Below, piece by piece: positions 16,784-25,719 of a stretch of 64,000 nt of DNA. Position 1 is the first letter of the stretch, and every line of letters starts with the position of its first letter. This DNA comes from Salinibacter pepae (lineage in GTDB: Bacteria; Bacteroidota; Rhodothermia; Rhodothermales; Salinibacteraceae): contig NZ_CAMTTE010000001.1 in NCBI RefSeq assembly GCF_947077775.1, positions 1,612,001 to 1,676,000 on the forward strand, given 5' to 3'. The notes below the pieces were generated by a model. The model did not search any database, was not told the origin of the DNA, and saw nothing but the letters and a program-made list of their open reading frames with translations. The position numbers were made by a program, and so were the translations under genes.

Positions 16784-18322
16784 ATGAACACAACCGCACC
16801 CACGTCCCCTGCGACCACCTCTCCGCACATTCTGGCCGTCGACGACGAGGTCATGCTCCACGACGTCTTCGAGCGCCTCTTCCCGCGCGAGGGGATCGAG
16901 GTGACGGCCTGCTCAAGCGGCACAGAGGCAATCGAGCTGTTGGAGGAGGCCGCCTTCGACCTCGTCCTGGCCACCCACCAGATGCCGGGGCCCAACGGCA
17001 TGGAGCTGCTGGACCACATCCAGGAGCACCACCCGACGGTGCGCGTGATCCTGCTCTCGGACCAGGACAACGCGCAGAACGCCGTGCGGGCGATGCAGAA
17101 GGGGGCCGCCGACTACATTCCGAAGCCGTTCTCGACCGACGAGCTCGTGGACCGCGTAAAGGGCCTCCTCGAGAAGCCGGCCCCGTCTGCGCAGCCGGGC
17201 AGCCTACCGGGCGGCGACTCCGCACCCGGCGCCGCAAACGTGACCTCGGCCGACGGGGCCCCCACCGGCCGCCCCGACGACCCGGATCTCTCGACCAGCT
17301 CCTCGCTCTTTTCCCAGGACGGGGCGCCGGAGAGCGACGCCCAGTTCGTCGGGGCGCACGAGAGCATCCAGCACCTCAAAACGATGGTGCCGCGGGTCGC
17401 GCAGAGCGAGGCCCCGGTGTTCATCCACGGGGAGAGCGGGACGGGGAAGGAGATTCTCTCTCAGCTGATTCACGACCGGAGTGCCCGCGCCGACGCGCCC
17501 TACGTCCCCATCAACTGCGCCGCCCTGCCGAGCGACCTGGTGGAGAGCCACCTGTTCGGGCACGTCGAGGGGGCGTTCACCGGCGCGGTGGACGACATGG
17601 AGGGGGCGTTCGAACGGGCCGACGGGGGGACGCTGCTCCTCGACGAGATCACGGAGATTGACTGCGGCGTCCAGGCGAAGCTCCTGCGCGTGCTGCAGGA
17701 ACAGCAGTTTCAAAAGGTGGGCGCCTCGGAGAAGAAAGAGGTGGATGTGCGCATCGTCGCCACGAGCAACCGGGACCTCAAAGAAGCGGTGGAGGAGGGC
17801 GCCTTCCGGAAAGACCTGTACCACCGCCTGGCGGTCTTTCCCCTCCACGTGCCGCCCCTGCGGGGCCGCCTCTCCGACATTCCCCTGCTGGCCGAACACT
17901 TCGTGGAAAAATACACCGCCCAGTACGACCTTCCGGACAAATCGCTGTCGGGCGGGCTGCTACAGCACTTTCAAACCCACAGTTGGCCCGGTAACGTGCG
18001 GGAGCTTGAAAACATGATCCACCGGGGCGTGGTGATGGCCGCCGACGCGGACACCATCACGAAGGAGCACGTCCTGAACGCGTCGTTCACGCGGGACGGG
18101 GCCGCCGCCGACGCGGAGGGGGACGCGGGGAGTGCGACGCTCACCCAACTGGCAGACGGAGACGGCCCGCCAACCATTGCCGAGATGGAGCGCAAGCTCA
18201 TTCTACGCACCCTCTCGCAGGAGGACGTAAGTCAGAAGCGCGCCGCCGAGAAGCTCGGGGTTAGTGCGCGGACCATCCGCAACAAACTGCAGGAGTACCG
18301 GGAGGACGGGTTCTCAATCTAG
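16784..18322 (+). CDS. Sigma-54-type activator with receiver, FlrC/NtrC-like
   Basis: A 512-residue regulator. The receiver (residues 14-130) keeps the acidic pair (VDDE) and the Lys (IPKPF), but the phospho-acceptor position reads LATHQMPG, with Thr64 in place of Asp. The AAA+ domain has Walker A GESGTGKE, the sigma-54 contact GAFTGA, Walker B GGTLLLDEI, and RWxx-type sensor segments ending SWPGNVRELENMI. The C-terminal Fis-type helix-turn-helix reads RAAEKLGVSARTIRNKL. It is paired with the kinase upstream. It ends 11 bases before the convergent flgM-like gene. An ATG at 16748 is an alternative start. Confidence 0.85.
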   Translation: MNTTAPTSPATTSPHILAVDDEVMLHDVFERLFPREGIEVTACSSGTEAIELLEEAAFDLVLATHQMPGPNGMELLDHIQEHHPTVRVILLSDQDNAQNAVRAMQKGAADYIPKPFSTDELVDRVKGLLEKPAPSAQPGSLPGGDSAPGAANVTSADGAPTGRPDDPDLSTSSSLFSQDGAPESDAQFVGAHESIQHLKTMVPRVAQSEAPVFIHGESGTGKEILSQLIHDRSARADAPYVPINCAALPSDLVESHLFGHVEGAFTGAVDDMEGAFERADGGTLLLDEITEIDCGVQAKLLRVLQEQQFQKVGASEKKEVDVRIVATSNRDLKEAVEEGAFRKDLYHRLAVFPLHVPPLRGRLSDIPLLAEHFVEKYTAQYDLPDKSLSGGLLQHFQTHSWPGNVRELENMIHRGVVMAADADTITKEHVLNASFTRDGAAADAEGDAGSATLTQLADGDGPPTIAEMERKLILRTLSQEDVSQKRAAEKLGVSARTIRNKLQEYREDGFSI

Positions 18323-18333
18323 GGTCGGCTCCG

Positions 18334-18693
18334 TTAGCCGAAGAGCTCGGTGAGGGAGGAGGCCACCTCCTCGGTCACGTCCGGCTCGGTGAACCGCCCG
18401 TTTTCGACCTGCTCCTGAAGCTCCGTCCGCCGCTCCTCCGAGAGCGACGCCTCTTCGTTCAGGGCCTGCCGGCCGCGCTCCACGAGCGCCACGTCCTCGC
18501 CGCTCAGGCGCTCCTGGGCGGCCCGCGCCGCGTCGGAAATCTCGACCTGGTCGGTGCCGGCGGCGTCGGTCGTCTCGGGCGACTGCTCCGACGACGCCTC
18601 CTCCGCGTCTGCGGCCTGCTGCGCCTCACCGATGTTCTCGTTGCGCGCCGAGTCCGGCTGCAACGGCCCGATGGATGGGTTCTGAATGCTCAT
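18334..18693 (-). CDS. FlgM-like anti-sigma-28 factor
   Basis: A 119-residue protein. The sequence DQVEISDAARAAQERLSGED (residues 49-68) matches the D-x-V-x-I-S-x-x-A pattern that begins the conserved half of FlgM. It is followed by a helical stretch ending TEEVASSLTELFG, where FlgM binds sigma-28. The first 45 residues are an acidic, Gln/Ala-rich disordered tail, as in FlgM proteins that are exported through the flagellum. A sigma-28-type promoter lies about 75 bases upstream, giving the expected feedback loop. Length exceeds the usual 90-100. Confidence 0.65.
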   Translation of the reverse strand: MSIQNPSIGPLQPDSARNENIGEAQQAADAEEASSEQSPETTDAAGTDQVEISDAARAAQERLSGEDVALVERGRQALNEEASLSEERRTELQEQVENGRFTEPDVTEEVASSLTELFG

Positions 18694-18765
18694 GGGCTCA
18701 AGCGCTATTTACGAAGGATGAATATTGGGGCCCCGTGCCACAAACGACTGCCGTCTCGCAGATGG

Positions 18766-18792
18766 TTATCGGGGGGAGTGCGGCTTTCTTAA
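18766..18792 (-). promoter_or_regulatory. Sigma-28-type promoter of the flgM-like gene
   Basis: On the minus strand: TAAG, 14 bases, CCCGATAA. The -10 element is at 18766-18773. Same architecture as the cheW and flgB sites. Confidence 0.7.
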
Positions 18793-18816
18793 GTTAAGAA
18801 AACATAAACCGGGCGG

Positions 18817-19224
18817 CTATCCGCTGAATTCAGGGGGGAGCACCCCGTCGTGCCCGGCTCGGTCCGAGGTCGAGGATGCGGTGTGGTCGTCGTACGAGTC
18901 GTTCGCGCGCCGCAGTCGCTGTAGCTGATTGAGCTCCGCCTCGATCTCGTCTTCTCGCTCCCGGAGCTGCTCCAGAAGGGCCTCGTGCTGGTCGGCCAGG
19001 GCCTTCCGCTTTCGTCGAAGCGCGCCGCCCGCTCGATTCACCTCCGAAGGTGTGGACGGGGACGCATCGGCGTCCGTTCCCGTGTCCGCCGCCAGGCGAT
19101 CAATGAGCCGCGCGCGCCGGTCGAGCAAATTCGCCACGCGCTCCCAATCGTCGGCCTCTACCGCCTCGGCGATGCGCTCCCCAAGGTGGAGCAGAGCGTC
19201 GAGATGGTCGGCGGGCGCGGCCAT
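18817..19224 (-). CDS. FliT-like flagellar export chaperone
   Basis: A 135-residue, largely helical protein immediately after fliD in the order fliS-fliD-this gene, where FliT is usually encoded. LDALLHLGERIAEAVEADDWERVANLL, in two helices, followed by DRRARLIDRL resembles the FliT N-terminal pattern (a W-D-x-x-x-x-L-x-x-R-x-x-L core). A coiled coil rich in Glu and Arg follows, then a disordered acidic end. The start MAAPADHLDALL at 19224 is preferred to an upstream ATG at 19260. FliT sequences are weakly conserved, so the call leans on position. Confidence 0.58.
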   Translation of the reverse strand: MAAPADHLDALLHLGERIAEAVEADDWERVANLLDRRARLIDRLAADTGTDADASPSTPSEVNRAGGALRRKRKALADQHEALLEQLREREDEIEAELNQLQRLRRANDSYDDHTASSTSDRAGHDGVLPPEFSG

Positions 19225-19281
19225 GTGCTCGAAAACCCTGTGGTCGGGACGCTGACACAACGGCGTCAGTTGAGCAGGCTA

Positions 19282-20751
19282 CTAACCAATGATCCGTTGC
19301 TGACTGGCAAGGGACCGAATGGTACTCTGTACCTGCGCGTACTGGTTTCGAAGCTGCTGCTCGCGGCGCTGGAGGCGCTCGTCAAGGCCATCGATCCGGT
19401 CGTCGATCCGGTCGATGCTGCTGTCGATGCTGTCCTGTCGGTCGTCCAGGAGTCCCCCGGCATCGGCGTACTGGTCCACGCGTTTCTCCATTCGCGTGGC
19501 GATCCCATCGGGGCCGGCAAAGAGGTCCTTCAGGGCACCTTGATTTTCACGCACGGCGGTACGAAGGGCATCTTCGTCGGTAAGTTTCAATGTCCCGTCC
19601 CGGTTGGCCTCTACCCCGATGTCCGCGAGGGTACTCAGCCCCTCCGGCTGGCCGTCCACCGGCCGGGTCGCGTCGGTGCGGAGCTGTCGACTCAACCGCC
19701 GGAAGGTGCTGTCATCGGCCAGCTCCCCTCGCTCCCCACTTTCGGGATTGGGGTTTGTTTTCTCGTTCAAGAAGGTAATCACCTCACTGACCCGATCGAC
19801 GAAGTTCTCTACGACGCTCTGGGCGCCCTCCTCGTCCGCCGTGACCTCGAAGGACGACTCCGTCCCGTTGGCCTCCTCCAGGTTGATCGTCACCCCGTCC
19901 ACCGCGTCGGTCACCTCGTTGCTGTTCCGGGTGAAGGTGAGGCCGTTCAGCTCGAACTCGCTCGTCAGCTTCGAGCTTGCCTCGCCGGTGCCCACCTCCG
20001 TAATCTCGCCCCCCTGCGTGTCGCTGGCGATCTGATCGGCGTTGACCTGCAGCTCCGAGAGCACGTTGTTCGACGAGTCGGAAAAGCTGAGCCGCCCCTG
20101 ATACCCGGTCTGTTGGCTTCGGAGCGAGAGGCGCGCCGTGCCGCTCGTGGGGTTGATCACCGACGCGCTCGGGCGCTCGTCGTCCGAGAGGGTGCCGTCG
20201 TCGACGGCCGACTGGAACGCGCTGTCGACCGCAGACTGGATGTTGTTTAGCACCTCTTTGTTGGTGCCACTAAGATCAGCGGCGCTCACGTTTACCTGAA
20301 CCGACGTCCGGTCGGTCCCCGAGTCGCTGGGCGTAGCGACCTCCACGTCGAAGGACTGGTCACTGTTGAAGGCATCAGAGAGGCCGGTGCCGTCGGCGTC
20401 GTACGTTTGCGAGACACGCCCGTCGGCCGAGGCGAGGCGGTTCACCGCGACCGAATAGCTGCCCGTGTTCGCGGTCTCGTCGGCCGAGACGTTGAACGCC
20501 TCCGTGCCCTTCTCCACGCTGGCGCTGCGGCCGTCGAAGGGGCTGGAAATCGAGTCAGTGAGCGTGCTGAGCTGGCTCTGGAGCGACGACAGCTTGCCGT
20601 CCAGGTCACTCACCACCGACTTCGTGTCCTGCTTTTGCTGGCGCTCGTTCTGCAGCTCCAGCTTTGGTTGCCGCTCGATTTGGAGCGTGCGCTGAATCAG
20701 CCGTTGGTACTGTGGGCTCAGGTTGGTTGCGGGCCCGACGGACGTTCCCAT
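19282..20751 (-). CDS. fliD: Flagellar cap protein FliD
   Basis: The 489-residue filament cap that folds flagellin at the tip. The N-terminus has the FliD helix (YQRLIQRTLQIERQPKLELQ in the first 40 residues) and the run LSSLQSQLSTLTDS. The middle domain contains GSYSVAVNRLASA. The C-terminal part contains TFRRLSRQLRTDATRP, LADIGVEANRDGTLKL and an ending with paired coiled-coil helices (IDSSIDRIDDRIDGLDERLQ). It is cotranscribed with fliS. Composition is strongly acidic, with many Asp and Ser. Confidence 0.93.
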   Translation of the reverse strand: MGTSVGPATNLSPQYQRLIQRTLQIERQPKLELQNERQQKQDTKSVVSDLDGKLSSLQSQLSTLTDSISSPFDGRSASVEKGTEAFNVSADETANTGSYSVAVNRLASADGRVSQTYDADGTGLSDAFNSDQSFDVEVATPSDSGTDRTSVQVNVSAADLSGTNKEVLNNIQSAVDSAFQSAVDDGTLSDDERPSASVINPTSGTARLSLRSQQTGYQGRLSFSDSSNNVLSELQVNADQIASDTQGGEITEVGTGEASSKLTSEFELNGLTFTRNSNEVTDAVDGVTINLEEANGTESSFEVTADEEGAQSVVENFVDRVSEVITFLNEKTNPNPESGERGELADDSTFRRLSRQLRTDATRPVDGQPEGLSTLADIGVEANRDGTLKLTDEDALRTAVRENQGALKDLFAGPDGIATRMEKRVDQYADAGGLLDDRQDSIDSSIDRIDDRIDGLDERLQRREQQLRNQYAQVQSTIRSLASQQRIIG

Positions 20752-20796
20752 GAGGCGATGAGAGTCAGTTCGTGGATGAGCGAGTGCGCAACGCTG

Positions 20797-21111
20797 TTAT
20801 GCAGGCTGCTGTTCGAGCACGCCCTCGCGCCACCCGTCGCGGAGCTCTTCGAGCAACCCGCGGATCATGTCGAGGTCGCCGGTGGCGCATTCGTTCAGGC
20901 AGAACTCGTAGATGCCGAGCAGGCGGTCGGCCAGCTCGCCGCCCTGCTCCATATTGAGCGCCTCGATCAGCTCCACGAGCACATCACGGAGCGTGTCCCG
21001 GTCTTCCTGGTGACACGCCTGGATGCCTGCCTCGTAGAGCTTGTCGATGAGCTTTTCGGGCGAGGCGGTCTGGACGGCCTGCTGCTGGTATTGCTGACGT
21101 GCGCTGTACAT
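20797..21111 (-). CDS. fliS: Flagellin chaperone FliS
   Basis: A 104-residue chaperone that holds flagellin unfolded before export. The FliS pattern is clear: ARQQYQQQAVQTASPEKLID (usual Y-x-x-x-x-V-x-T-A-S-P-x-x-L-I), then LYEAGIQACHQ and a four-helix pattern. The start MYSARQQYQQQ at 21111 fits the family. It leaves about 130 bases to the sigma-28-type promoter at 21241. It heads the fliS-fliD-fliT-like unit. Confidence 0.92.
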   Translation of the reverse strand: MYSARQQYQQQAVQTASPEKLIDKLYEAGIQACHQEDRDTLRDVLVELIEALNMEQGGELADRLLGIYEFCLNECATGDLDMIRGLLEELRDGWREGVLEQQPA

Positions 21112-21240
21112 GAGGATGGATGCAAATTTGAGTCCAACGCGATCAAAATGGGGGACGACGGGTCGCCTCGTTTCCTCACGGGAAACGATTTCCGGCCCGG
21201 AGCGTCCTTCCGGGGCGGTGTCCCCGTCGTTCACTCCTGG

Positions 21241-21267
21241 TTATCGGAGCCCCGGGCAATCTTTTAA
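21241..21267 (-). promoter_or_regulatory. Sigma-28-type promoter of fliS-fliD
   Basis: On the minus strand: TAAA, 14 bases, TCCGATAA. The -10 element is at 21241-21248. Confidence 0.75.
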
Positions 21268-21345
21268 GGGCGCCCCGCGCCACACTCCCGTTTTGCCGTT
21301 CTGAACGGGGCCCCGGCCCCATCCTCCCAGCCTGGCCCGTTGACG

Positions 21346-21487
21346 ACTCGTGCCGCAAGCCGCATGACCTCGCTCTGCTCAGCCCTCGCTGACGCTCCCA
21401 GCGCAGCCCACTGACTACTCGTGCCGCAAGCCGCATGACCTCGCTCTGCTCGGCCCTCGTTGACGCTCCCAGCGCAGCCCGGTGGAG
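21346..21487. repeat. 71-bp tandem direct repeat, two copies
   Basis: Two adjacent units of 71 bases start at ACTCGTGCCGCAAGCCGCAT (21346 and 21417) and differ at only a few positions. They fill much of the 405-base gap between fliS and the large kinase gene. No gene is evident in the gap apart from the fliS promoter. Confidence 0.85.
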
Positions 21488-21516
21488 GCGATCGACTCGG
21501 GCCCGAGCCTATGGGC

Positions 21517-24500
21517 CTACGCCTCCGCGTCGGCAGCATTCTCGGCCCGGGGCAGCCGCACGACGAACCGGCTCCCGTCGCCCTTCTCGGTGTCTACCTC
21601 AATGTCCCCGTCCATCTCTTCGGTTGCCTTCTGGGTAACGGCCAGCCCCACCCCGCTGCCCTCGTACGTCCGGCCGATGCCCTCCGACGCCTGGCGGAAC
21701 GGTTCGAAGAGCTCCTCCGCGGCCTCGGGCTCCATCCCAATCCCGGTGTCCTCGACCGCCAGCACGGCCGCCCCGTCCTCCCGGTACGTTCGTACACGGA
21801 CGCGCCCGCCCTCGTTGGTGTATTTGATCGCGTTGGAGAGAAGATTCTGGACCACGATCTGCACCCCTCCCTCGTCGGCCCGGGCCCGAACGGGCCCGTT
21901 CCCGGTCTCGACCTGGAGGCGAACCCCCTTGTCCGTGGCCTTCGGCTTTAGCTCCTCGGCCGTCCGGCGCGCCCGGGCCGCCAGGTCGACGGGCCGGCGG
22001 TCCAGCTCCATCTGCCCGGCCTCTAGCTTCGACAGGTTGAGCACCCCCTCCAGGGTGTCCAGGAGGCGCTTGCCCCCCTGCTCAATCAGGTGGGCCTTCT
22101 GCTCCAGCGAGCCGGCCGCCGCCGCGTCCAGGGCCCCCACCTCGGTCCCCAGGATCTCGGCAAACCCGATGATGGACGTGAGGGGCGTGCGGATTTCGTG
22201 GCTCATGTTGGCGAGGAACGCGGACTTCAGCCGCGCCGCCTTCCGGGCCTCGTCCCGGGCCTGCTCGGCGTCGGCCCGGGCCGCCTCCGCCCCCTCCTTC
22301 GCCGTCCGGAGCGCCTCCTCGCGGCGCAGGCGCTCGAGCACCAGGGCCGCGTACCCGCCCAGCACCTCCAGCAGGCGCAGGTTGAGCCGGTCGAAGTCGC
22401 CTTCGTCCGACGTGCCGGCAATGATCACGCCACGCCGGCCAATCGGCACCCCGGCCGCGGCCCGCAGGTCCCCGTAGTCGATGTCGTTCTCCAGCGCGGC
22501 GGTGTCGGGGACGACGACCGCCTCCCCGGCCTCCAGTGCACGCGCCGCAACGGTGTCGCCGTCGACCGGTTGCGGACTGGGCGTCGGCAGGTCGGCGTCG
22601 CCCTCGGCGGTGGTGTTTCGCGGGACGATCTCGCCGTCCTCGACGAACGCGGTGTGGCGGAACGGATACGTAAAAACGTCCTGGAGTACCCCGTGCACCT
22701 CCGCGGCCACCTCCTCGCGGGACCCGGCCCGGAGCAGCCGCCGGGTGGCCTCGTAGAGGGCCTCGATCTTTTCGGTGCGCCTGCGGAGCACCTGCTCCTG
22801 CCCCTTCTGCTCCGTGATGTCGTTGAGGTGAAACAGGGCCCCCTGCGCCGTGCCCTCGACGTCCTGCAGGGGCGCCCCACTCACCGACAGAATGCGGCGG
22901 GTCCCGTCCGGCCGTTCAATCGCGTGCTCGTAGCCGAAGACGGGCTCCCCGGTCCGGAGAACCCGCCGGAACGGAAGGTCCGCGTCCGGAATGGGGCGCC
23001 CGTCGACCGTCGTGATGCCCCATTCCGGGTCGTTGAAGGCGCGTTCGGTGGCCTCGGCCTCCTCAATCCCCATCACCTCTTTGGCCCGCTCGTTCACCCG
23101 GACGAAGGTGCCCGCCTCGTCCAGCAGCACAATGGCGGCCGGGCTCGTGGACAGCAGTTGGTCCAGCAGGTCCCGCTCCTGCCGGAGGCTGTTCTCCTGG
23201 TCCAGCCGGTCGAGGACGGCCGTCGCGTAGGTGCCAAGCACCTCGATCAGGCGAATGTCAAAGGCACTGATGGCGCCGGGATCGGGGGAGGCGACCGCGA
23301 AGGTGCCGTGTGCCCCCATCGGCACGACCACCACGGACCGGAGCGCCCCGTAGTCGTGCGGGTCTTCCACCTCGACGGCCTGCAGGTCGGAAATGGTGAG
23401 CGTGTCGCCGCTCCGGTACACCTCCGCCACCGCACTGTCCCCGTCGATGTCGAAGGGCGGGCGCTCGGGCATGAAGTCGCGGGTCGCCTCCGCCACGTGG
23501 GCCACCTCCAGGACGCCTTCTCGGGCAAACCGGACGGACACGCCCTGGTGGCCAAGGGCCTCCCGGATGATCTCGACGAGCACCGTGGCGATCTCGTCCG
23601 TGCTGCACGCCGTCAGCAGACGATCGGCCGTCTCGTAGAGGGCCTCCACTTTGTCCCGCCGCCCCCGGAGGGCCCGTTCGCGCTCCTTCTCGTCGGTGAC
23701 GTCCCGGGAGACGGCCATGCCGGCGATCACCGTCCCGGCCTCGTCCCGAACCGGAAGGATTTGGACGCGGTAGTCGCCGTCCTGGTAGCTCGCTTCCAGG
23801 GCGTGCTTTTCCCCGTCCAGCGCACGGCGGTAATATTCGGCCTGCCGATCGGCGATGTCTTCGGGAAACAGGTCGTGGAGCGTGCGCCCGGTGACCTCCT
23901 CGGGGGAGAGCCCGACGTCGGCCAGCCCCTGCCCCCCGGCCGTCCGGAACGTCAGGTCCTCGTCGAACAGAAAGACGGCCCCGTCCGGAAAGTTGTCGAC
24001 GAGGGTCTGGTACTGGCTCTTCGACGTCCGGAGGGCCTCCTGCCGCCGTCGACGGGCGGTAATGTCCTGAATCGTCCCCCGCACCCGCACCACCGCCCCG
24101 TCTTCGGACTGGGGCGCCCCGCGGGCGTGCACCCACCGGCGCGTTCCCTCGGGAAGGACCAGCCGGGCCTTCAGGTCGAACGGCGTGCCCTCCTCGACCG
24201 CGTTCTCGACGGCGGCCCGCACCGTTGGGCGGTCGTCCGGGTGGCAGGTGCGAAGGGCCTCGTCCAGACTGTCACTGGGACGGGCCGGCAGTGCCATCAT
24301 TTGGCGGGCGTTCTCGGTCCAGCGCACCGTGTCGGCCCCCACGTCGTACTCCCACGCCCCGACGTCGGCAATCTCCTGGGCCCGCTCGAAGAGGTCGTTC
24401 TGGCGCTCCAGCTCGCGCTCGCGCCGCTTCCGTTCGGTGATGTCCTGCAGGGCCCCGGCCACCTTCACAATCTCCCCGTCCGCCTCGACCGGCGCCCCCA

Positions 24501-25719
24501 CCGTGCGGACCCACCGGCGATTCCCCTCGGCCGTGATGATGCGATGCTCCACGTCGTAAGAGGCGCCCGCCTCCACACAGCGGTCGAAGGCATCCCGCAC
24601 CCGCGACTGCGCGTCCGGGTGCACAAACTCGAACGCGGCGTCCAGGCTCAGCTCGGTGTCCGGGTCGAGCTCGTGGATCCGATACCCCTCGTCCGACCAG
24701 GCCACCTCTCCGGTGCGGAGGTCGGCCATCCACGCCCCCGTCAGCCGCTGGGCCTGCTCCAGAAGGCGTTGCTGCCGCCGGAGCGCCTGCTCGCGCTCCT
24801 GCTTCTCGGTCACATCCCGCTGGATGGACACCCAGTACTGCAGGGCGCCCGCCGCGTCGAACATCGGCGTCGTGGTCCAGCGGGCACTGTAGCGCTCCCC
24901 ATCCTTCCGGTAGTTCACGGTTTCTCCCGTCCACGGCTCCTGGGCCGCCAGGGCCTGCTCGAGCGAGGCAATGACTTCGGGATCGGTCTCCGGGCCCCGA
25001 AGCAGCTGCGGCGTGCGGCCGATCAGTTCCGCCTCGGCGTACCCGGTCATCTCTTCGAACGCGCGGTTGACGTACGCGATGGTGCCGCCATCCGCGTCCT
25101 CTCCCGCCTCGCGGCCGGGGGCCTCAGTCACCACGACGCCGTCCGTGGTCTGCTCGACCGCCTCGGAGAGGATGCGCAGGGTGTGCTCCTGCTCCTTTCG
25201 TTCGGTGATGTCGAGCATGAAGCCGTTGAAGACGAGCGCCTCGCCTCCTGCTTCCGGCCGGCGCTCCAGCACCGAGGTGAGGAGCAGCCAGACCCGCTCC
25301 CCGTCGGGCCGGTCGAACGGCAGCTCCACCTGCTCCGGGCGCGCTCCGCTCCGGGCCGCCCGCACGCAGTGGTCGTGCCGGTCTCGGTACGCCTCCGGCA
25401 CCCGAGCCAGGAACTGCGCTTCGAAGTCGTCCGCGTCCGGGGCCAGCCCGAGCAGCGCCTCCGCCCGCGCGCCGACGAACGCGTAGCGGCCCGCCCCGCC
25501 CGGCCCGACCCGGTATTGAAACTCGATGCCCGGGAGGCTCTGGGCCACCCCGCGGAGCCGGTCCGCCTCGGGGGTCCGGCGTGCCTGCTCCCCGGCGGCC
25601 TCGGCCCCTGCGGCCCCGAACCGGCGCCAGAGCCCGGCCCCCACCAGGCACACGGCGGCGCCGGCCAGAAACGAAAGGACGTACCCGAACACCAGCATGC
25701 CGGGAGAAAGCACACTCAT
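21517..25719 (-). CDS. Multi-PAS/GAF hybrid-sensor histidine kinase
   Basis: A 1,400-residue kinase. It has one N-terminal membrane helix (residues 8-31), then PAS domains at about 55-175, 182-305, 318-430, 440-556 and 566-675, a GAF at 685-840, a PAS at 850-970 and a GAF at 978-1130. A coiled coil leads to the dimerisation domain with H1174 (ANMSHEIRTPL) and an ATPase domain (LLSNAIKYTNEGG, VEDTGIGMEPE, EGSGVGLAV). Several PAC ends read LQDITER or SIQRDVTEK. The GAF domains, with phrases such as DYGALRSVVVVPMG and ISAFDIRLIEVLGTYATAVL, resemble those of halophilic archaeal kinases. There is no receiver domain and no adjacent regulator, so the output is unknown. Confidence 0.88.
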   Translation of the reverse strand: MSVLSPGMLVFGYVLSFLAGAAVCLVGAGLWRRFGAAGAEAAGEQARRTPEADRLRGVAQSLPGIEFQYRVGPGGAGRYAFVGARAEALLGLAPDADDFEAQFLARVPEAYRDRHDHCVRAARSGARPEQVELPFDRPDGERVWLLLTSVLERRPEAGGEALVFNGFMLDITERKEQEHTLRILSEAVEQTTDGVVVTEAPGREAGEDADGGTIAYVNRAFEEMTGYAEAELIGRTPQLLRGPETDPEVIASLEQALAAQEPWTGETVNYRKDGERYSARWTTTPMFDAAGALQYWVSIQRDVTEKQEREQALRRQQRLLEQAQRLTGAWMADLRTGEVAWSDEGYRIHELDPDTELSLDAAFEFVHPDAQSRVRDAFDRCVEAGASYDVEHRIITAEGNRRWVRTVGAPVEADGEIVKVAGALQDITERKRRERELERQNDLFERAQEIADVGAWEYDVGADTVRWTENARQMMALPARPSDSLDEALRTCHPDDRPTVRAAVENAVEEGTPFDLKARLVLPEGTRRWVHARGAPQSEDGAVVRVRGTIQDITARRRRQEALRTSKSQYQTLVDNFPDGAVFLFDEDLTFRTAGGQGLADVGLSPEEVTGRTLHDLFPEDIADRQAEYYRRALDGEKHALEASYQDGDYRVQILPVRDEAGTVIAGMAVSRDVTDEKERERALRGRRDKVEALYETADRLLTACSTDEIATVLVEIIREALGHQGVSVRFAREGVLEVAHVAEATRDFMPERPPFDIDGDSAVAEVYRSGDTLTISDLQAVEVEDPHDYGALRSVVVVPMGAHGTFAVASPDPGAISAFDIRLIEVLGTYATAVLDRLDQENSLRQERDLLDQLLSTSPAAIVLLDEAGTFVRVNERAKEVMGIEEAEATERAFNDPEWGITTVDGRPIPDADLPFRRVLRTGEPVFGYEHAIERPDGTRRILSVSGAPLQDVEGTAQGALFHLNDITEQKGQEQVLRRRTEKIEALYEATRRLLRAGSREEVAAEVHGVLQDVFTYPFRHTAFVEDGEIVPRNTTAEGDADLPTPSPQPVDGDTVAARALEAGEAVVVPDTAALENDIDYGDLRAAAGVPIGRRGVIIAGTSDEGDFDRLNLRLLEVLGGYAALVLERLRREEALRTAKEGAEAARADAEQARDEARKAARLKSAFLANMSHEIRTPLTSIIGFAEILGTEVGALDAAAAGSLEQKAHLIEQGGKRLLDTLEGVLNLSKLEAGQMELDRRPVDLAARARRTAEELKPKATDKGVRLQVETGNGPVRARADEGGVQIVVQNLLSNAIKYTNEGGRVRVRTYREDGAAVLAVEDTGIGMEPEAAEELFEPFRQASEGIGRTYEGSGVGLAVTQKATEEMDGDIEVDTEKGDGSRFVVRLPRAENAADAEA

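Noticed and set aside
18325-18341. Six-base hairpin TCGGCT/AGCCGA between convergent genes as a terminator
   Set aside because: The stem is short, there is no T run on either side, and it overlaps the stop codon of the flgM-like gene.
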